Assembly (NCBI RefSeq): GCF_900218035.1
Contig: NZ_OBMR01000002.1
Span: 1 to 64,000, forward strand
Direction: 5' to 3'
DNA from: Pseudobutyrivibrio ruminis DSM 9787
GTDB lineage: Bacteria; Bacillota; Clostridia; Lachnospirales; Lachnospiraceae
DNA: 64,000 bases
Shown: one piece after another, positions 8,539-18,576 of the stretch
Position numbering within the stretch: position 1 is the stretch's first letter
How the letters are laid out: every line of letters begins with the position of its first letter
The notes under the pieces: model-generated
What the model was told of the DNA's origin: nothing
The model's database searches: none
Seen by the model: only the letters and a program-made list of their open reading frames with translations
Position numbers and translations under genes: made by a program

Positions 8539-9240
8539 ATGAAGGTTATCGACTTTAACGAGGAAGAGCAAGAAATCAAAAGAGACATCGAAAGGGCTAG
8601 ACAGAATATCAAAGAAGTAGAAGATTTGTCGGACTTCGATTCAAAGCCTAAAAAAGAAAAAAAGAATAAGAAGGATGATGAGGAAGAACCTCTCACCAAG
8701 GCATCAGTAGCTAAGGAAATTATCAGCGTAATCATCAATGTACTGGTTTGCTTTGGCGTCGTTTTTCTAATTACTCATTTTGTAGGACAGCGTACGGTAG
8801 TTAGTGGTTCATCTATGGAAGATACTTTGTCAGATGGGGATAATCTTATCGTTGACAAAATCAGCTATCGTTTTAGCGAACCTGAGCGTTTTGATGTTAT
8901 TGTTTTCCCACCTAAATATGAGGAAGACGTATACTACATTAAGCGAATCATCGGCTTGCCAGGCGAGGTAGTTAGTATCGATAGCGAAGGTACTATTTAT
9001 ATCAACGGTGAAGTGTTAGATGAGCAATATGGCACAGATGTTATTTTGAACGCTGGCCTTGCTAGCAGCGAAATTCTTCTTGGACCTGATGAATACTTTG
9101 TTCTAGGAGACAATCGAAACAACAGTACTGACTCGCGTTTTCAAGACGTCGGAAATGTTAAAGGTGAAGAAATTGTGGGACGAGCTTGGCTTAGAGTTTA
9201 CCCATTTAACTCATTTGGACTTGTAGAGAATATAGAATAG
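8539..9240 (+). CDS. lepB: Signal peptidase I, second copy
   Basis: Second S26 family signal peptidase in the same operon, 233 residues. It differs from the first copy by a long, highly charged cytoplasmic N-terminus (about residues 1-55, rich in Glu, Asp and Lys) before the TM segment (about 60-82). The catalytic residues are Ser92 in SGSSMED and Lys135 in YYIKRIIGLPGE; GDNRNNSTDSR is the conserved box. The low similarity outside motifs suggests an old duplication with specialised substrates rather than a recent copy. Confidence 0.95.
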   Translation: MKVIDFNEEEQEIKRDIERARQNIKEVEDLSDFDSKPKKEKKNKKDDEEEPLTKASVAKEIISVIINVLVCFGVVFLITHFVGQRTVVSGSSMEDTLSDGDNLIVDKISYRFSEPERFDVIVFPPKYEEDVYYIKRIIGLPGEVVSIDSEGTIYINGEVLDEQYGTDVILNAGLASSEILLGPDEYFVLGDNRNNSTDSRFQDVGNVKGEEIVGRAWLRVYPFNSFGLVENIE

Positions 9241-9242
9241 AC

Positions 9243-10007
9243 ATGAGCGAAAAGAAGATTTCAGAAATTCAAAAAGAATATAAAGAGACTAGCGAGCTTT
9301 TACTTCCAGATTTCATTGAGGAATACATTAATGATGGCCGTCCAGGTGTTTCGAAAATCATTGGCATGGCCCAGAAGCGTATGGAAAAGCTTCGCATAGA
9401 GCGTGAACGTATCGAGCACCTCAAGGAATTTGAAAATCAATATTGGCCAGAGTTTGATTATATCGGCGGTATTGATGAAGTCGGCAGAGGTCCACTTGCA
9501 GGACCCGTCGTTACAGCTTGCGTTGTTTTGCCAAAGGATTGTAGCATCCTTTATATCAACGATTCTAAAAAGCTTTCAGCCTCAAAAAGAGAAGAATTAT
9601 ACGAAATCATTATGAAAGAGGCTGTCTCAGTAGGAATTGGTGTATGCTCGGAGCAGCGCATAGATGAAATCAACATTCTTCAAGCTACATACGAAGCAAT
9701 GCGCCAGGCTATTTCAGAATGCTCAGTAGAGCCACAGGTATTGTTAAATGATGCAGTGACCATACCTGAGGTAAAGATAAAACAAGTTCCAATCATAAAG
9801 GGTGATGCTAAATCAATATCTATCGGTGCAGCAAGCATTATTGCGAAGGTTACCAGGGATAGAATGATGGTTGAATACGATAGCATTTATCCTGAATATC
9901 ATTTTGCATCTAACAAGGGATATGGTAGCGCAGAGCACATTGAAGCGCTCAAGAAATACGGCCCTTGTCCAATTCATAGAAGATCCTTTATAGGAAACTT
10001 TGTATAA
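9243..10007 (+). CDS. rnhB: Ribonuclease HII
   Basis: Cleaves RNA in RNA-DNA hybrids and at single ribonucleotides in DNA. The 254-residue chain has an N-terminal extension of about 75 residues typical of Gram-positive forms, then the catalytic core: GGIDEVGRGPLAGPV (the Asp-Glu pair), NDSKKLS, and an Asp-rich middle, ending with HRRSF. It starts 2 bases after the second lepB and is probably co-transcribed. Followed by the FliK-like gene in the order seen in Bacillus (rnhB-ylqG-ylqH). Confidence 0.96.
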   Translation: MSEKKISEIQKEYKETSELLLPDFIEEYINDGRPGVSKIIGMAQKRMEKLRIERERIEHLKEFENQYWPEFDYIGGIDEVGRGPLAGPVVTACVVLPKDCSILYINDSKKLSASKREELYEIIMKEAVSVGIGVCSEQRIDEINILQATYEAMRQAISECSVEPQVLLNDAVTIPEVKIKQVPIIKGDAKSISIGAASIIAKVTRDRMMVEYDSIYPEYHFASNKGYGSAEHIEALKKYGPCPIHRRSFIGNFV

Positions 10008-10018
10008 TTAGGTGAATT

Positions 10019-11866
10019 ATGAACATTAACACTGGACTGAATCCTTACAACTCAAATTATGTTAACGGAGCTGACATGACAAAGCTTAGTCAGAGTCAGT
10101 CCCTTACGGGCTCAGTAGCTGACAACCTCAAGGAAGGCGAGGTTTTTGAGGGCTCTGTTAATTACATTGACAATGGCAAGGTTACAATTGGGCTTGCCAA
10201 CGGTCGGACTATGACGGCTCGTTTGGATGCAGGAGTGAGCCTTACTCCTGGACAGTCAGTGTTTTTTGAAGTAAAAAGCAACGATGGGAATCTTATACAA
10301 ATTCGTCCAGTTTCTCTCACTAGTCTAGATGCTAATCCTACACTTCTAAAAGCTTTGGATATGGCCAATTTGGCTGCTACAGAGCGTACAATCAACATGG
10401 TTAATTCAATGATGCAGAATTCTATGTCAGTCAGCCCTGAGAATTTGACAGCTATGAATCGTGCTATGATTAATAATCCAGGGGTGGATATTCAGACTCT
10501 TGTAACCATGTCTAAATCAAATCTTCCGATTACACCTGAAAACGTCAGCATGTTCCAAAACTATGCTAACGACAAGGCTGTGCTATCGGATAATTTTGAT
10601 GTGATTTCAGATATGCTTCACGAGATAATGACTAGCAGCGAGGTATCTACAGGAGATGTAATTGGCATTAATAATGCTATTAGGGATATATTTGTTAACG
10701 TTAATGATTCTATTGTTTCAGAAGCTACTGCTGAGGCGGAAAACACTTCTGTAGTTGCTGATAGCACCACAGCTGCTGTTTCAGAAAATGCTACCAATGT
10801 TACAAACAATCCAGCTGCTGCCACAGAAAATGCCGCTGTTATAGAAGCTGGCCAGCAGCCTCAGGTAAATGGGCAGGCTATCGCTGAGCAGGCCTTGAAT
10901 CCTAATCAGGTTCAGTCAGGAATTGTAGAGACTGAGGCTATTATTTCTAATCAGACAGAAAGCACCACTGTTAATCAGGCTCAAGTTATGGAAAATGAGC
11001 TTGGTACACAGGTTTTAAATACATTTGCATCTGAAAAACAGATTGATTCATTCAATACTATATTGAACACTCTGCCAGATTTTCCAAAGGATAATCATGA
11101 GATATTTGCTGAAAACGGCACTCTCAAGGCAGACGCAGATATGAATCAGGTTTTCAGGGAAATCACTGATTATCTTAATAATCATCCTGATATTCCTAAG
11201 CAGACACTCAATGATATTATTGGAGCGCCTTTATATAAAGGACTTCTTAAAAATATAATTACAAATAGCTTTGCTATGGAGCCAAAAGAGGTTACAAAGC
11301 CGGGCGAGATTTCAAAGCTGTATGAAAGAGTTTTGAAGCAGACGGAGGCATTAGAGCGTCTTGTAGCAAACTTTAATAATAAGGCTGCAGACACAATCAA
11401 AACTCAGACATCTCAGATTAAGCAGAATGTCAACTTTATGAATTCTGCAAATGAAATGTATAATTTCATCCAGATTCCGCTGAAGATGTACAATCAGAAC
11501 ACTGATAGTATGCTTTATGTTCGCCAGAACAAAAAGGCATCTTATGAGCAGGGCGAGGAAATCACTGCATTTCTTCACTTTGATATGGAGTATTTAGGTT
11601 CTACAGATGTTTTTATTAGTTTGAAAGAGTCCAAGGTTGGTTGCAAATGGAATCTAGCTAGCGAAGATTCTATGAAGCTTATTGAGGACAATTTAGATAT
11701 TCTTACTGAGCGACTTGCCAAGAAAGGTTTCTCAGTTACATCTGAAGTAACCTGTGGTGAGCCGAAGAAAAACTTTGTAGAGGATTTTCTTGGGGCTGCG
11801 CCAGTATCTACTGAAAACACAGCAGAGGGCATGGTTCACAGATATAGCTTTGATATGAGGGCATAA
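10019..11866 (+). CDS. FliK-like flagellar hook-length control domain protein (YlqG-like)
   Basis: A 615-residue protein in the place of Bacillus ylqG, between rnhB and an FlhB-like gene. Residues about 36-95 form a small beta-domain (GEVFEGSVNYIDNGKVTIGL), the middle is Ala/Asn/Gln/Thr/Val-rich and low complexity (about 235-320), and the C-terminal 150 residues (AFLHFDMEYLGSTDVFISLKE) look like the FliK hook-length control domain. Homologues are annotated as FliK-like but lie outside flagellar operons. A role in export control with the next gene is inference from that pairing. Confidence 0.65.
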   Translation: MNINTGLNPYNSNYVNGADMTKLSQSQSLTGSVADNLKEGEVFEGSVNYIDNGKVTIGLANGRTMTARLDAGVSLTPGQSVFFEVKSNDGNLIQIRPVSLTSLDANPTLLKALDMANLAATERTINMVNSMMQNSMSVSPENLTAMNRAMINNPGVDIQTLVTMSKSNLPITPENVSMFQNYANDKAVLSDNFDVISDMLHEIMTSSEVSTGDVIGINNAIRDIFVNVNDSIVSEATAEAENTSVVADSTTAAVSENATNVTNNPAAATENAAVIEAGQQPQVNGQAIAEQALNPNQVQSGIVETEAIISNQTESTTVNQAQVMENELGTQVLNTFASEKQIDSFNTILNTLPDFPKDNHEIFAENGTLKADADMNQVFREITDYLNNHPDIPKQTLNDIIGAPLYKGLLKNIITNSFAMEPKEVTKPGEISKLYERVLKQTEALERLVANFNNKAADTIKTQTSQIKQNVNFMNSANEMYNFIQIPLKMYNQNTDSMLYVRQNKKASYEQGEEITAFLHFDMEYLGSTDVFISLKESKVGCKWNLASEDSMKLIEDNLDILTERLAKKGFSVTSEVTCGEPKKNFVEDFLGAAPVSTENTAEGMVHRYSFDMRA

Positions 11867-11868
11867 TT

Positions 11869-12156
11869 ATGGCAGAAGAAAAGACATTTGATAAAAACAA
11901 AACTGCTGTTGCCCTTTCTTACGAGGCTGGAGATACAGCACCAAAGATTTTGGCTTCAGGAAAGGGCTATGTGGCTGAGCAAATCATCGAAGAGGCAAAG
12001 AAGGCAGATGTGCCTTTTTACCAGGATAATGAATTGGCTCAGACACTTAGCAAACTAAATATTGGTGATGCAATCCCACCAGAGTTATACGAGGTTGTTG
12101 CTGAGATTTTGGTCTTTGTAAATGATATGGAAAAGATTAAATCAAAGCTAGGTTAG
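11869..12156 (+). CDS. FlhB C-terminal-domain-like protein (YlqH type)
   Basis: A 95-residue protein equal to the cytoplasmic switch domain of FlhB without the membrane part. It shows AVALSYEAGDTAPKILASGKG and IGDAIPPELYEVVAEIL, matching the region after the autocleavage site of FlhB/YscU proteins. The NPTH autocleavage motif itself is absent, so it resembles the already-cleaved fragment. Two bases separate it from the FliK-like gene; in FlhB these two kinds of domain interact to switch export specificity. Function of the stand-alone pair is unknown. Confidence 0.85.
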   Translation: MAEEKTFDKNKTAVALSYEAGDTAPKILASGKGYVAEQIIEEAKKADVPFYQDNELAQTLSKLNIGDAIPPELYEVVAEILVFVNDMEKIKSKLG

Positions 12157-12169
12157 AATTGAGGTTTTA

Positions 12170-12529
12170 TTGAATTACAGAACGCAAGGAAATGATTTTG
12201 AAAAGCTGGCAGCTGACTATCTGAAGCGTCAAGGAATGTCTATTCTCAAAATGAATTTTTATTGTAAAATGGGAGAGGTAGATATTATTGCAAAGGATGG
12301 CAGCTACTTAGTTTTTGTAGAAGTAAAATATAGAAAATCTGCTGCAAGAGGCACCGGCTTTGAGGCAGTTAACTTTAATAAAATGCGTAAGATTTCTAGA
12401 GTCGCAGATTTTTATATGTATAGTCGTCACATGGATGGCGGCACAAGTGTTAGGTTTGATGTTATTGCAATTGAGGAAGGACATTTAAAGCATATTAAAA
12501 ATGCTTTTGAGTATATACCAGTATGTTAA
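12170..12529 (+). CDS. yraN: UPF0102 family endonuclease-like protein YraN
   Basis: The 119-residue protein has the restriction-endonuclease-like fold signature of UPF0102: GNDFEKLAADYLKRQGM, then MGEVDIIAKDG and LVFVEVKYRK, giving the Asp and Glu-x-Lys of a PD-(D/E)xK site. Biological role unproven; a function in DNA recombination or repair is usually supposed. TTG start at 12170 with GAGG just upstream. Its last 7 bases overlap the next gene. Confidence 0.9.
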   Translation: MNYRTQGNDFEKLAADYLKRQGMSILKMNFYCKMGEVDIIAKDGSYLVFVEVKYRKSAARGTGFEAVNFNKMRKISRVADFYMYSRHMDGGTSVRFDVIAIEEGHLKHIKNAFEYIPVC

Positions 12530-13842
12530 ATTCAAGTCATAAAATTGCTCAGGTAAGTGAAGGCAGCCCGGCAGATAGAGCTGGACTTATTCCTGGGGAT
12601 ATAATCACAAAAATTAATAATGCAGAGCTCGTTGATATTTTTGATTATCATTATTATTCAGATGATGCTGATATTACTGTTGAGCTTCTCCATGAGGATG
12701 GGACTACCTCTTCAGTTTTTGTTGAGAAGGAAGAGGGGGAAGACCTTGGCGTAATTTTCTGCAATGGTCTTATGGATGATTACAAATCATGCTCAAATAA
12801 ATGTGCATTTTGTTTCATCGATCAAATGCCACCAGGCATGCGAGAGACTCTTTACTTTAAGGATGATGATACACGTCTTTCATTTTTACAGGGTAACTAT
12901 GTTACTTTAACAAACATGAAGATGGCTGATTTGGATCGTATCATCGCCTATAAGCTTGGTCCTATTAATATTTCCGTTCATGCAACTAATCCTGAGCTTA
13001 GAGTGAAGCTTTTACATAATCGATTTGCAGGAGATATTCTTGATAAGATTCGTAAGCTTTATGAAGCAGAGATTCCTATGAATGCCCAGGTTGTATCTTG
13101 TCCAGGGCTTAATGATGGACCGGAATTAGACAGAACAATTTCTGATTTGATGCAGTTTGCTCCTGTTATGAGCTCTATGTCAGTAGTTCCTGTAGGTGTC
13201 ACAAAGTTCAGAGATGGGCTTTTCCCACTTCGAACATACACACCTGAGGAAGCTGGCAAGGTAATCGATCAGATTGAGCACTGGCAGCAGATAGCAATGG
13301 AACGTTTTGGCAATCATTTCGTTCAGGCATCTGATGAGTGGTATATTCTTGCAGGCAGACCACTTCCAGAGGCTGATAGATACGATGGTTTTATCCAGCT
13401 TGAAAATGGTGTTGGAATGCTTAGACTTCTTCATGAAGAGGTCTTAGATGCCCTTGAGGATATTAAAAAGCCTTTATTTATGAAAAAACGCCATGTGACA
13501 ATCGCAACAGGAAAGCTTGCAGCTCCATTTATGCGCCAGCTTGCAGATTTGATTACAGAAAAGTTTAATCGAGTTACTGTTGATGTTGTGGCAATCACAA
13601 ACGAATTTTTCGGTGAAGAAATTACTGTTTCTGGATTAATTACAGGACAGGATTTAATAAAACAGCTTTCAAATAGAGAGCTTGGAGATAGTTTATTATT
13701 GTCTTGTACAATGCTTAGAAGTGGCGAGGAAGTATTCCTTGATGACATCACTTTATCTGAGCTTGAGTCGGCTTTACAAGTCAAAACTCGTATAGTACAA
13801 TCAGACGGGCGTGATTTAGTTTACGCCATAATTGGACATTAG
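12523..13842 (+). CDS. DUF512 family protein: PDZ domain plus radical-SAM-like Cys motif
   Basis: A 439-residue conserved clostridial protein of unknown function. Residues 1-70 form a PDZ-like domain ([16 protein letters not shown]). A CX3CX2C cluster follows, Cys90-Cys94-Cys97 in [15 protein letters not shown], typical of radical SAM iron-sulfur sites. The C-terminal half is DUF512, with [21 protein letters not shown]. It overlaps yraN by 7 bases and precedes der by 13, the neighbourhood in which this family is usually found, so a part in ribosome or translation-related modification is often guessed but unproven. Confidence 0.88.
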   Translation: MLNSSHKIAQVSEGSPADRAGLIPGDIITKINNAELVDIFDYHYYSDDADITVELLHEDGTTSSVFVEKEEGEDLGVIFCNGLMDDYKSCSNKCAFCFIDQMPPGMRETLYFKDDDTRLSFLQGNYVTLTNMKMADLDRIIAYKLGPINISVHATNPELRVKLLHNRFAGDILDKIRKLYEAEIPMNAQVVSCPGLNDGPELDRTISDLMQFAPVMSSMSVVPVGVTKFRDGLFPLRTYTPEEAGKVIDQIEHWQQIAMERFGNHFVQASDEWYILAGRPLPEADRYDGFIQLENGVGMLRLLHEEVLDALEDIKKPLFMKKRHVTIATGKLAAPFMRQLADLITEKFNRVTVDVVAITNEFFGEEITVSGLITGQDLIKQLSNRELGDSLLLSCTMLRSGEEVFLDDITLSELESALQVKTRIVQSDGRDLVYAIIGH

Positions 13843-13855
13843 AAAGAGGTATAAT

Positions 13856-15181
13856 ATGGCAAGACCAGTAGTGGCCATCGTAGGTCGCCCTAACGTTGGT
13901 AAATCCACATTATTTAATGCGCTCGCAGGAGAGCGAATTTCAATTGTAAAAGACACCCCTGGTGTTACAAGAGATAGAATATATGCAGATATTTCATGGT
14001 TAAATTACGATTTTACTATGATTGATACAGGCGGTATTGAGCCAGATTCAAAGGATATCATCTTATCACAGATGCGTGAGCAGGCGCAGATTGCTATCGA
14101 TACAGCAGATGTTATCGTATTCCTTGTTGATGTAAAGCAAGGTCTTCAGGATAGCGATTCAAAGGTTGCAGATATGCTTAGACGTAGCCACAAGCCAGTT
14201 GTTCTTGTTGTTAATAAGGTAGACAGCTTTGAGCGTGATATGGCTGATGTTTACGAGTTCTACAATCTTGGTATTGGTGATCCAATCGCTATTTCAGCAT
14301 CTTCACGTCTTGGTTTTGGCGATATGCTTGATGTTGTTTGCAGCTATTTCCCAGAGCCTACAGAAAACGAAGAAGAGGACGACACACCACGTATAGCAGT
14401 TATCGGAAAGCCAAATGTTGGTAAATCATCTCTTATTAATAAGCTTTGTGGTGAAGAGCGTGTTATCGTTTCTGACATCGCCGGTACCACACGTGATGCT
14501 GTAGATACAAAGGTTCGCTACAATCACAAGGATTACATCTTTATTGATACAGCGGGACTTCGTCGTAAGAGCAAAATCAAGGAGGACCTTGAGCGTTACT
14601 CGATAGTTCGTGCAGTTGCATCCGTTGAAAAGGCAGATGTTGTTATCATTATGATTGATGCTACAGAAGGCGTTACTGAGCAGGATGCCAAAATCGCTGG
14701 TATCGCTCATGAGCGTGGAAAGGGTATCATCATCTGTGTTAACAAATGGGATGCTATCGAAAAAAATGATAAGACTATGAAGGAGCACGAGACTAAGATT
14801 CGTCAGATTCTTTCATTTATGCCATATGCATCAATTCTTTTTATTTCTGTTAAGAGCGGTCAGCGCCTTGGCAAAATCTACGAGACAATCGATGCAGTTA
14901 TTGAAAACAACTCAATGCGTATAGCTACAGGTGTTCTTAACGAAATCGTATCTGAGGCAGTTGCACTTCAGCAGCCACCTACAGACAAGGGCAAGCGCCT
15001 TAAGATATACTACACAACTCAGGTTGCTGTTAAGCCACCTACATTCGTTATCTTTGTAAACGAGAAATACCTGATGCATTTCTCTTACGTTAGATACTTG
15101 GAAAACAGAATCAGAGATGCCTTTGGTTTTGAAGGCACATCTTTAAAATTTATCATTAGAGAGAGAAAGGAAAACGAATAA
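13856..15181 (+). CDS. der: Ribosome-associated GTPase Der (EngA)
   Basis: Double-GTPase needed for 50S assembly. The 441-residue product has two complete G domains: GRPNVGKST (10-18) with DTPG and NKVD, then GKPNVGKSS with DTAG and NKWD, and a C-terminal KH-like domain ending in RERK. ATG at 13856 is chosen because AAAGAGG lies upstream and the family begins [15 protein letters not shown]; the upstream in-frame start would add 8 residues. Ends in a TAATG overlap with plsY. Confidence 0.97.
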   Translation: MARPVVAIVGRPNVGKSTLFNALAGERISIVKDTPGVTRDRIYADISWLNYDFTMIDTGGIEPDSKDIILSQMREQAQIAIDTADVIVFLVDVKQGLQDSDSKVADMLRRSHKPVVLVVNKVDSFERDMADVYEFYNLGIGDPIAISASSRLGFGDMLDVVCSYFPEPTENEEEDDTPRIAVIGKPNVGKSSLINKLCGEERVIVSDIAGTTRDAVDTKVRYNHKDYIFIDTAGLRRKSKIKEDLERYSIVRAVASVEKADVVIIMIDATEGVTEQDAKIAGIAHERGKGIIICVNKWDAIEKNDKTMKEHETKIRQILSFMPYASILFISVKSGQRLGKIYETIDAVIENNSMRIATGVLNEIVSEAVALQQPPTDKGKRLKIYYTTQVAVKPPTFVIFVNEKYLMHFSYVRYLENRIRDAFGFEGTSLKFIIRERKENE

Positions 15182-15840
15182 TGGTTGTTTTGGGGAGAAT
15201 TTTAGCTTTATTTATTGGCTATTGTTTTGGAATGATTTTGATGGGATACCTCATCGGTAAATCTAAGAATATTGATTTAACAAAGGTTGGTAGTGGTAAC
15301 GTTGGTTCCACTAACACCATGAGAACTCTTGGAGTTCCTGCAGGTCTTGCTACACTTGCATGGGACTGCCTTAAGTGCGTAGTAGCGGTATTTTTTGTTT
15401 GGCTGATTTTTGGACGTTTTGTAGAAAACGTTAACATTTACATGGTATATGCAGGCCTTGGCTGTGTGCTTGGTCATGATTTCCCATGTTACATGAATTT
15501 TAAAGGTGGAAAGGGTGTTGCATCTACACTCGGTTTTATCATCGCACTTTTCCCAATGGGACTCCCAATTCCAGCATGTGTATTTATAGCGATTGTTGCA
15601 CTTACTCGCTATGTATCACTTGGTTCTATCATTGGTGAGCTTTCATTTGCAATCGAGATGCTTATCGGTGCCAAGATGGGACTTTTAGATGGCAAATTTG
15701 AAGGAGCACAGCTTAAGGAAGCACTTGTTATTTGCTGCCTTGTTTCTGCACTTTCAATTGCACTTCACCATGCAAATATTGGACGTCTAATCAATGGAAA
15801 AGAGAACAAATTCTCATTCCATCCAGAAACGAGGGCATAA
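15181..15840 (+). CDS. plsY: Glycerol-3-phosphate acyltransferase PlsY
   Basis: Membrane enzyme that moves the acyl group from acyl-phosphate to glycerol-3-phosphate, the first step of phospholipid synthesis. The 219-residue protein has about five TM segments and the PlsY motifs: SGNVGSTNTMRTLG, GHDFPCYMNFKGGKGVAS and a C-terminal HHANIGRLINGKE. Coupled by TAATG overlaps to der before and gpsA after. The pairing with gpsA, which makes its substrate, is conserved. Confidence 0.96.
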   Translation: MVVLGRILALFIGYCFGMILMGYLIGKSKNIDLTKVGSGNVGSTNTMRTLGVPAGLATLAWDCLKCVVAVFFVWLIFGRFVENVNIYMVYAGLGCVLGHDFPCYMNFKGGKGVASTLGFIIALFPMGLPIPACVFIAIVALTRYVSLGSIIGELSFAIEMLIGAKMGLLDGKFEGAQLKEALVICCLVSALSIALHHANIGRLINGKENKFSFHPETRA

Positions 15841-16862
15841 TGGCAAGAATTAGTGTTTTAGGTGCAGGAAGCTGGGGTATAGCCCTTGCTGTAATGCTTG
15901 AGAAAAATGGTCATGAAGTAGAGGTTTGGTCACATCGTCAGTCACAGGTTGATCAGATGAACGACACTCATACCAGTGACAAAATAAAGGGAGTTAAGCT
16001 TCCAGAGTCTATGAAGTTTACTGCAGATATTGAGTCTGCAGCAAAGTTCGCTGATGTTATTTTGATGGCTGTTCCATCAAAAGCAACTAGAGAGACAGCT
16101 GAAAAGATTAAATCCTTTGTTAATTCAAATCAGATTTTTATTACTGTTACAAAGGGTATCGAGGAAGATACTCTTTTCACACAGACAGAAATTCTGGAGG
16201 ATGTGCTAGGAAAAGATAAACGTATATGCGTATTATCTGGCCCAAGCCATGCTGAGGAGGTTGTTGTATTCAAGCCTACACTTGTAGTTGCTGGCTCAAC
16301 AGACCGCCAGACCGCACTTTTTGTTCAGAATCTTTTCATGAACAAATATTTCAGAGTATATTCATCACCAGATGTTAAGGGTATAGAGGTTGGTGCTGCG
16401 TTGAAAAACGTTATCGCACTTGCTGCTGGTATGTCAGATGGCCTTGGCTTTGGCGACAATGCAAAGGCTGCTCTTATTACTCGTGGCATCAAGGAAATCT
16501 CTGCACTTGCAGTTGCAATGGGCGGCCAGGCTGAGACATTATCCGGTCTTACAGGTGTCGGTGATTTGATTGTTACATGCTCATCTATTCATTCTAGAAA
16601 CAGAATGGCTGGTTACTATATTGGCCAGGGTATGAGCAAGGATGAGGCTATGGAAAAGGTTGCCATGGTTGTAGAAGGAGTATATTCTGCTAAGGCAGCT
16701 AAGAAGCTTGCAGAGAAATACAATATCGAAATGCCAATCGTAGATATCGTAAATGCGGTTCTTTTTGATGGACTTGCTGCAAAGGATGCAGTATATGAGC
16801 TGATGACTCGTTCTAAGAAGGATGAAACATCAGATTTAGAGTGGGAGTGTTGTGGTGTTTAA
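15840..16862 (+). CDS. gpsA: NAD(P)-dependent glycerol-3-phosphate dehydrogenase
   Basis: Reduces dihydroxyacetone phosphate to sn-glycerol-3-phosphate for lipid synthesis. The 340-residue product has the Rossmann GAGSWG (7-12) at the N-terminus, the FVTKGIE-like TVTKGIE, LSGPSHAEEV, and the catalytic Lys region EVGAALKNVIALAAG. ATG at 15840 overlaps the plsY stop; a longer open frame upstream is an artefact. The last 11 bases overlap the DUF2207 gene. Confidence 0.97.
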   Translation: MARISVLGAGSWGIALAVMLEKNGHEVEVWSHRQSQVDQMNDTHTSDKIKGVKLPESMKFTADIESAAKFADVILMAVPSKATRETAEKIKSFVNSNQIFITVTKGIEEDTLFTQTEILEDVLGKDKRICVLSGPSHAEEVVVFKPTLVVAGSTDRQTALFVQNLFMNKYFRVYSSPDVKGIEVGAALKNVIALAAGMSDGLGFGDNAKAALITRGIKEISALAVAMGGQAETLSGLTGVGDLIVTCSSIHSRNRMAGYYIGQGMSKDEAMEKVAMVVEGVYSAKAAKKLAEKYNIEMPIVDIVNAVLFDGLAAKDAVYELMTRSKKDETSDLEWECCGV

Positions 16863-18576
16863 AAGATGCAAGGAATGGTTACACTTCTTCGGTGTAACCT
16901 TTTTAATTTTAGGGATAATTTGCCTGATTCTCTGTGGAATCCAGATAGTGGGATTTATTATAAATAGCTCATCATCCAAGGCTTCCAAGGCAGATGGTTT
17001 TACAATTGAAGCTTATGAAGTGAATCTTGATGTGGATGAAAATAATAAAATTCACGTTACTGAAGATATTACTGTAAATTTCTATGAAGATGGGCATCAT
17101 GGTATTTTTCGTTTTATTCCAGAATGGCTCAAGTATACCTCAAAAGACAAGAAAACTATGTCAAGAAAGGGTGAAATTACTAACCTGGAGTGCGAAAACG
17201 AAGAATATACAGTTGATACCATTCATGGAAAGAAGCGAATCAAAATAGGAAGTGCTTATTATACTTTAGATGAAGGTGATTATGACTACGTAATATCCTA
17301 CGATTATGATATGGGTGGCGATGTTTACAAGGGCTTTGATGAGTTGATTTTTCATGCTTTTGGCGATTATTGGGGCACTGAAATCAATGGAGCTAAGGTT
17401 AATATCACTTTGCCTAAGGATATTGATTCATCCAGCAAAGTGTCATTCTTTGCGGACAAAAAGCGTAAGAAAGATATTTCTGCCCAGGTAGATTACACAG
17501 TTGATGGTAATACCATTACAGCAGAGGTTTCTAAGGATTATCATCTAAATGGAGCACTCACTGTTGATGTTGAATTGCCGGATGGGTACTTCACAGATTC
17601 TACAGTTAATTATAAGAGCCTTGCCTTTAGACTATGTCTGATTTGCCTGGCCAGTGTTTTAATTAGCTTTTTCTTCTGGAATAAAAACAAAGATAGCGAT
17701 TTGTTTGATGGCGAATATGTTTCTGGTACAGCTCCTACTGGCCTTGAAGCTGTTGAAATGGGTTATATCTACCAGGGAAGTGGACAGCTTCTTCTGGTAA
17801 CTGTAATTATTCAGCTTGCTGCCAAAGGGTACATACGTATTAAGAACCCTAGTAGTAAAACAAAATTAAAGATTCATAAAGTAAATACAAGTATTGGTAA
17901 TATGACTGAAGCAGAGAAGCTTGTATATGAAGGGCTTTTCCAAAATGGTTCTGAGGTGAACCCAGCAGAGGATAAAAGTGTTCGTAAGCTAAATGGTAAG
18001 CTTTGCAAAATGTTAGAAGCGAAGTTTGATTCTCAAATTTACAATATTACATCTTACGTAGAGTTTTTTATATCTAGCTTTCTGTTTTTTGCTTCCTGTG
18101 TAGCTTGGGGATTTGCCTATATTAAGTCGGAGGATATGGATCCGACTCTTAGATGGTTCTTTTTGCCTGCATTCCTTGCAATTATAGCTATAGGATTTTT
18201 TGCAGCTAATACGCCTAAAAAGAGTGCCTATGGTGAAGAGTTGCAAGCTAGAGTTGAAGCATATAAGGATTATCTTTCTGGAATAAAAAAGGCAGATTTA
18301 GAGGCAAAGATTAAGGAAGACCCTGATTATTTTGATGAGATTCTTCCATACGCTTTTATTCTGGGTATATCTAAAAAGCTCGTGCAGAAATATGATTACA
18401 CTGCAGATGCAACAAACAGATATCGAAAGTATACAGATAATATAACAAGCTCTGTGTATTATACAGATACATATACAAGCAGCAGTTCTAGCTCTGGTTC
18501 TAGCTCAGGATGTGGCGGCGGATGCTCATCTTGTGGTGGTGGATGTTCTTCTTGCGGTGGAGGAGGCTCATGGTAA
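16852..18576 (+). CDS. DUF2207 membrane protein with Cys-Gly C-terminal tail
   Basis: A 574-residue protein with an N-terminal TM anchor (about 12-38), an extracytoplasmic DUF2207 beta-rich domain (about 48-240; DEDITVNFYEDGHHGIFR-like), a TM segment (about 255-275) and two more TM helices (about 400-447). The end is a Ser-rich linker then a tail with five Cys at 554, 558, 561, 565 and 568, spaced by GGG and SS, and a final GGGGSW. Gly-rich tails ending in SW are usual for the family; the regular Cys are not. GTG start (16852 or 16855). Its last codons contain the AGGAGG and ATG of the next, radical SAM, gene. Function unknown; the tail may be that enzyme's substrate. Confidence 0.85.
   Translation: MVFKRCKEWLHFFGVTFLILGIICLILCGIQIVGFIINSSSSKASKADGFTIEAYEVNLDVDENNKIHVTEDITVNFYEDGHHGIFRFIPEWLKYTSKDKKTMSRKGEITNLECENEEYTVDTIHGKKRIKIGSAYYTLDEGDYDYVISYDYDMGGDVYKGFDELIFHAFGDYWGTEINGAKVNITLPKDIDSSSKVSFFADKKRKKDISAQVDYTVDGNTITAEVSKDYHLNGALTVDVELPDGYFTDSTVNYKSLAFRLCLICLASVLISFFFWNKNKDSDLFDGEYVSGTAPTGLEAVEMGYIYQGSGQLLLVTVIIQLAAKGYIRIKNPSSKTKLKIHKVNTSIGNMTEAEKLVYEGLFQNGSEVNPAEDKSVRKLNGKLCKMLEAKFDSQIYNITSYVEFFISSFLFFASCVAWGFAYIKSEDMDPTLRWFFLPAFLAIIAIGFFAANTPKKSAYGEELQARVEAYKDYLSGIKKADLEAKIKEDPDYFDEILPYAFILGISKKLVQKYDYTADATNRYRKYTDNITSSVYYTDTYTSSSSSSGSSSGCGGGCSSCGGGCSSCGGGGSW

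Noticed and set aside
18480-18576. Cys/Gly/Ser tail as a frameshift or sequencing artefact
   Set aside because: The frame is open to a final SW typical of DUF2207 proteins, and the overlap with the next gene's start is consistent.
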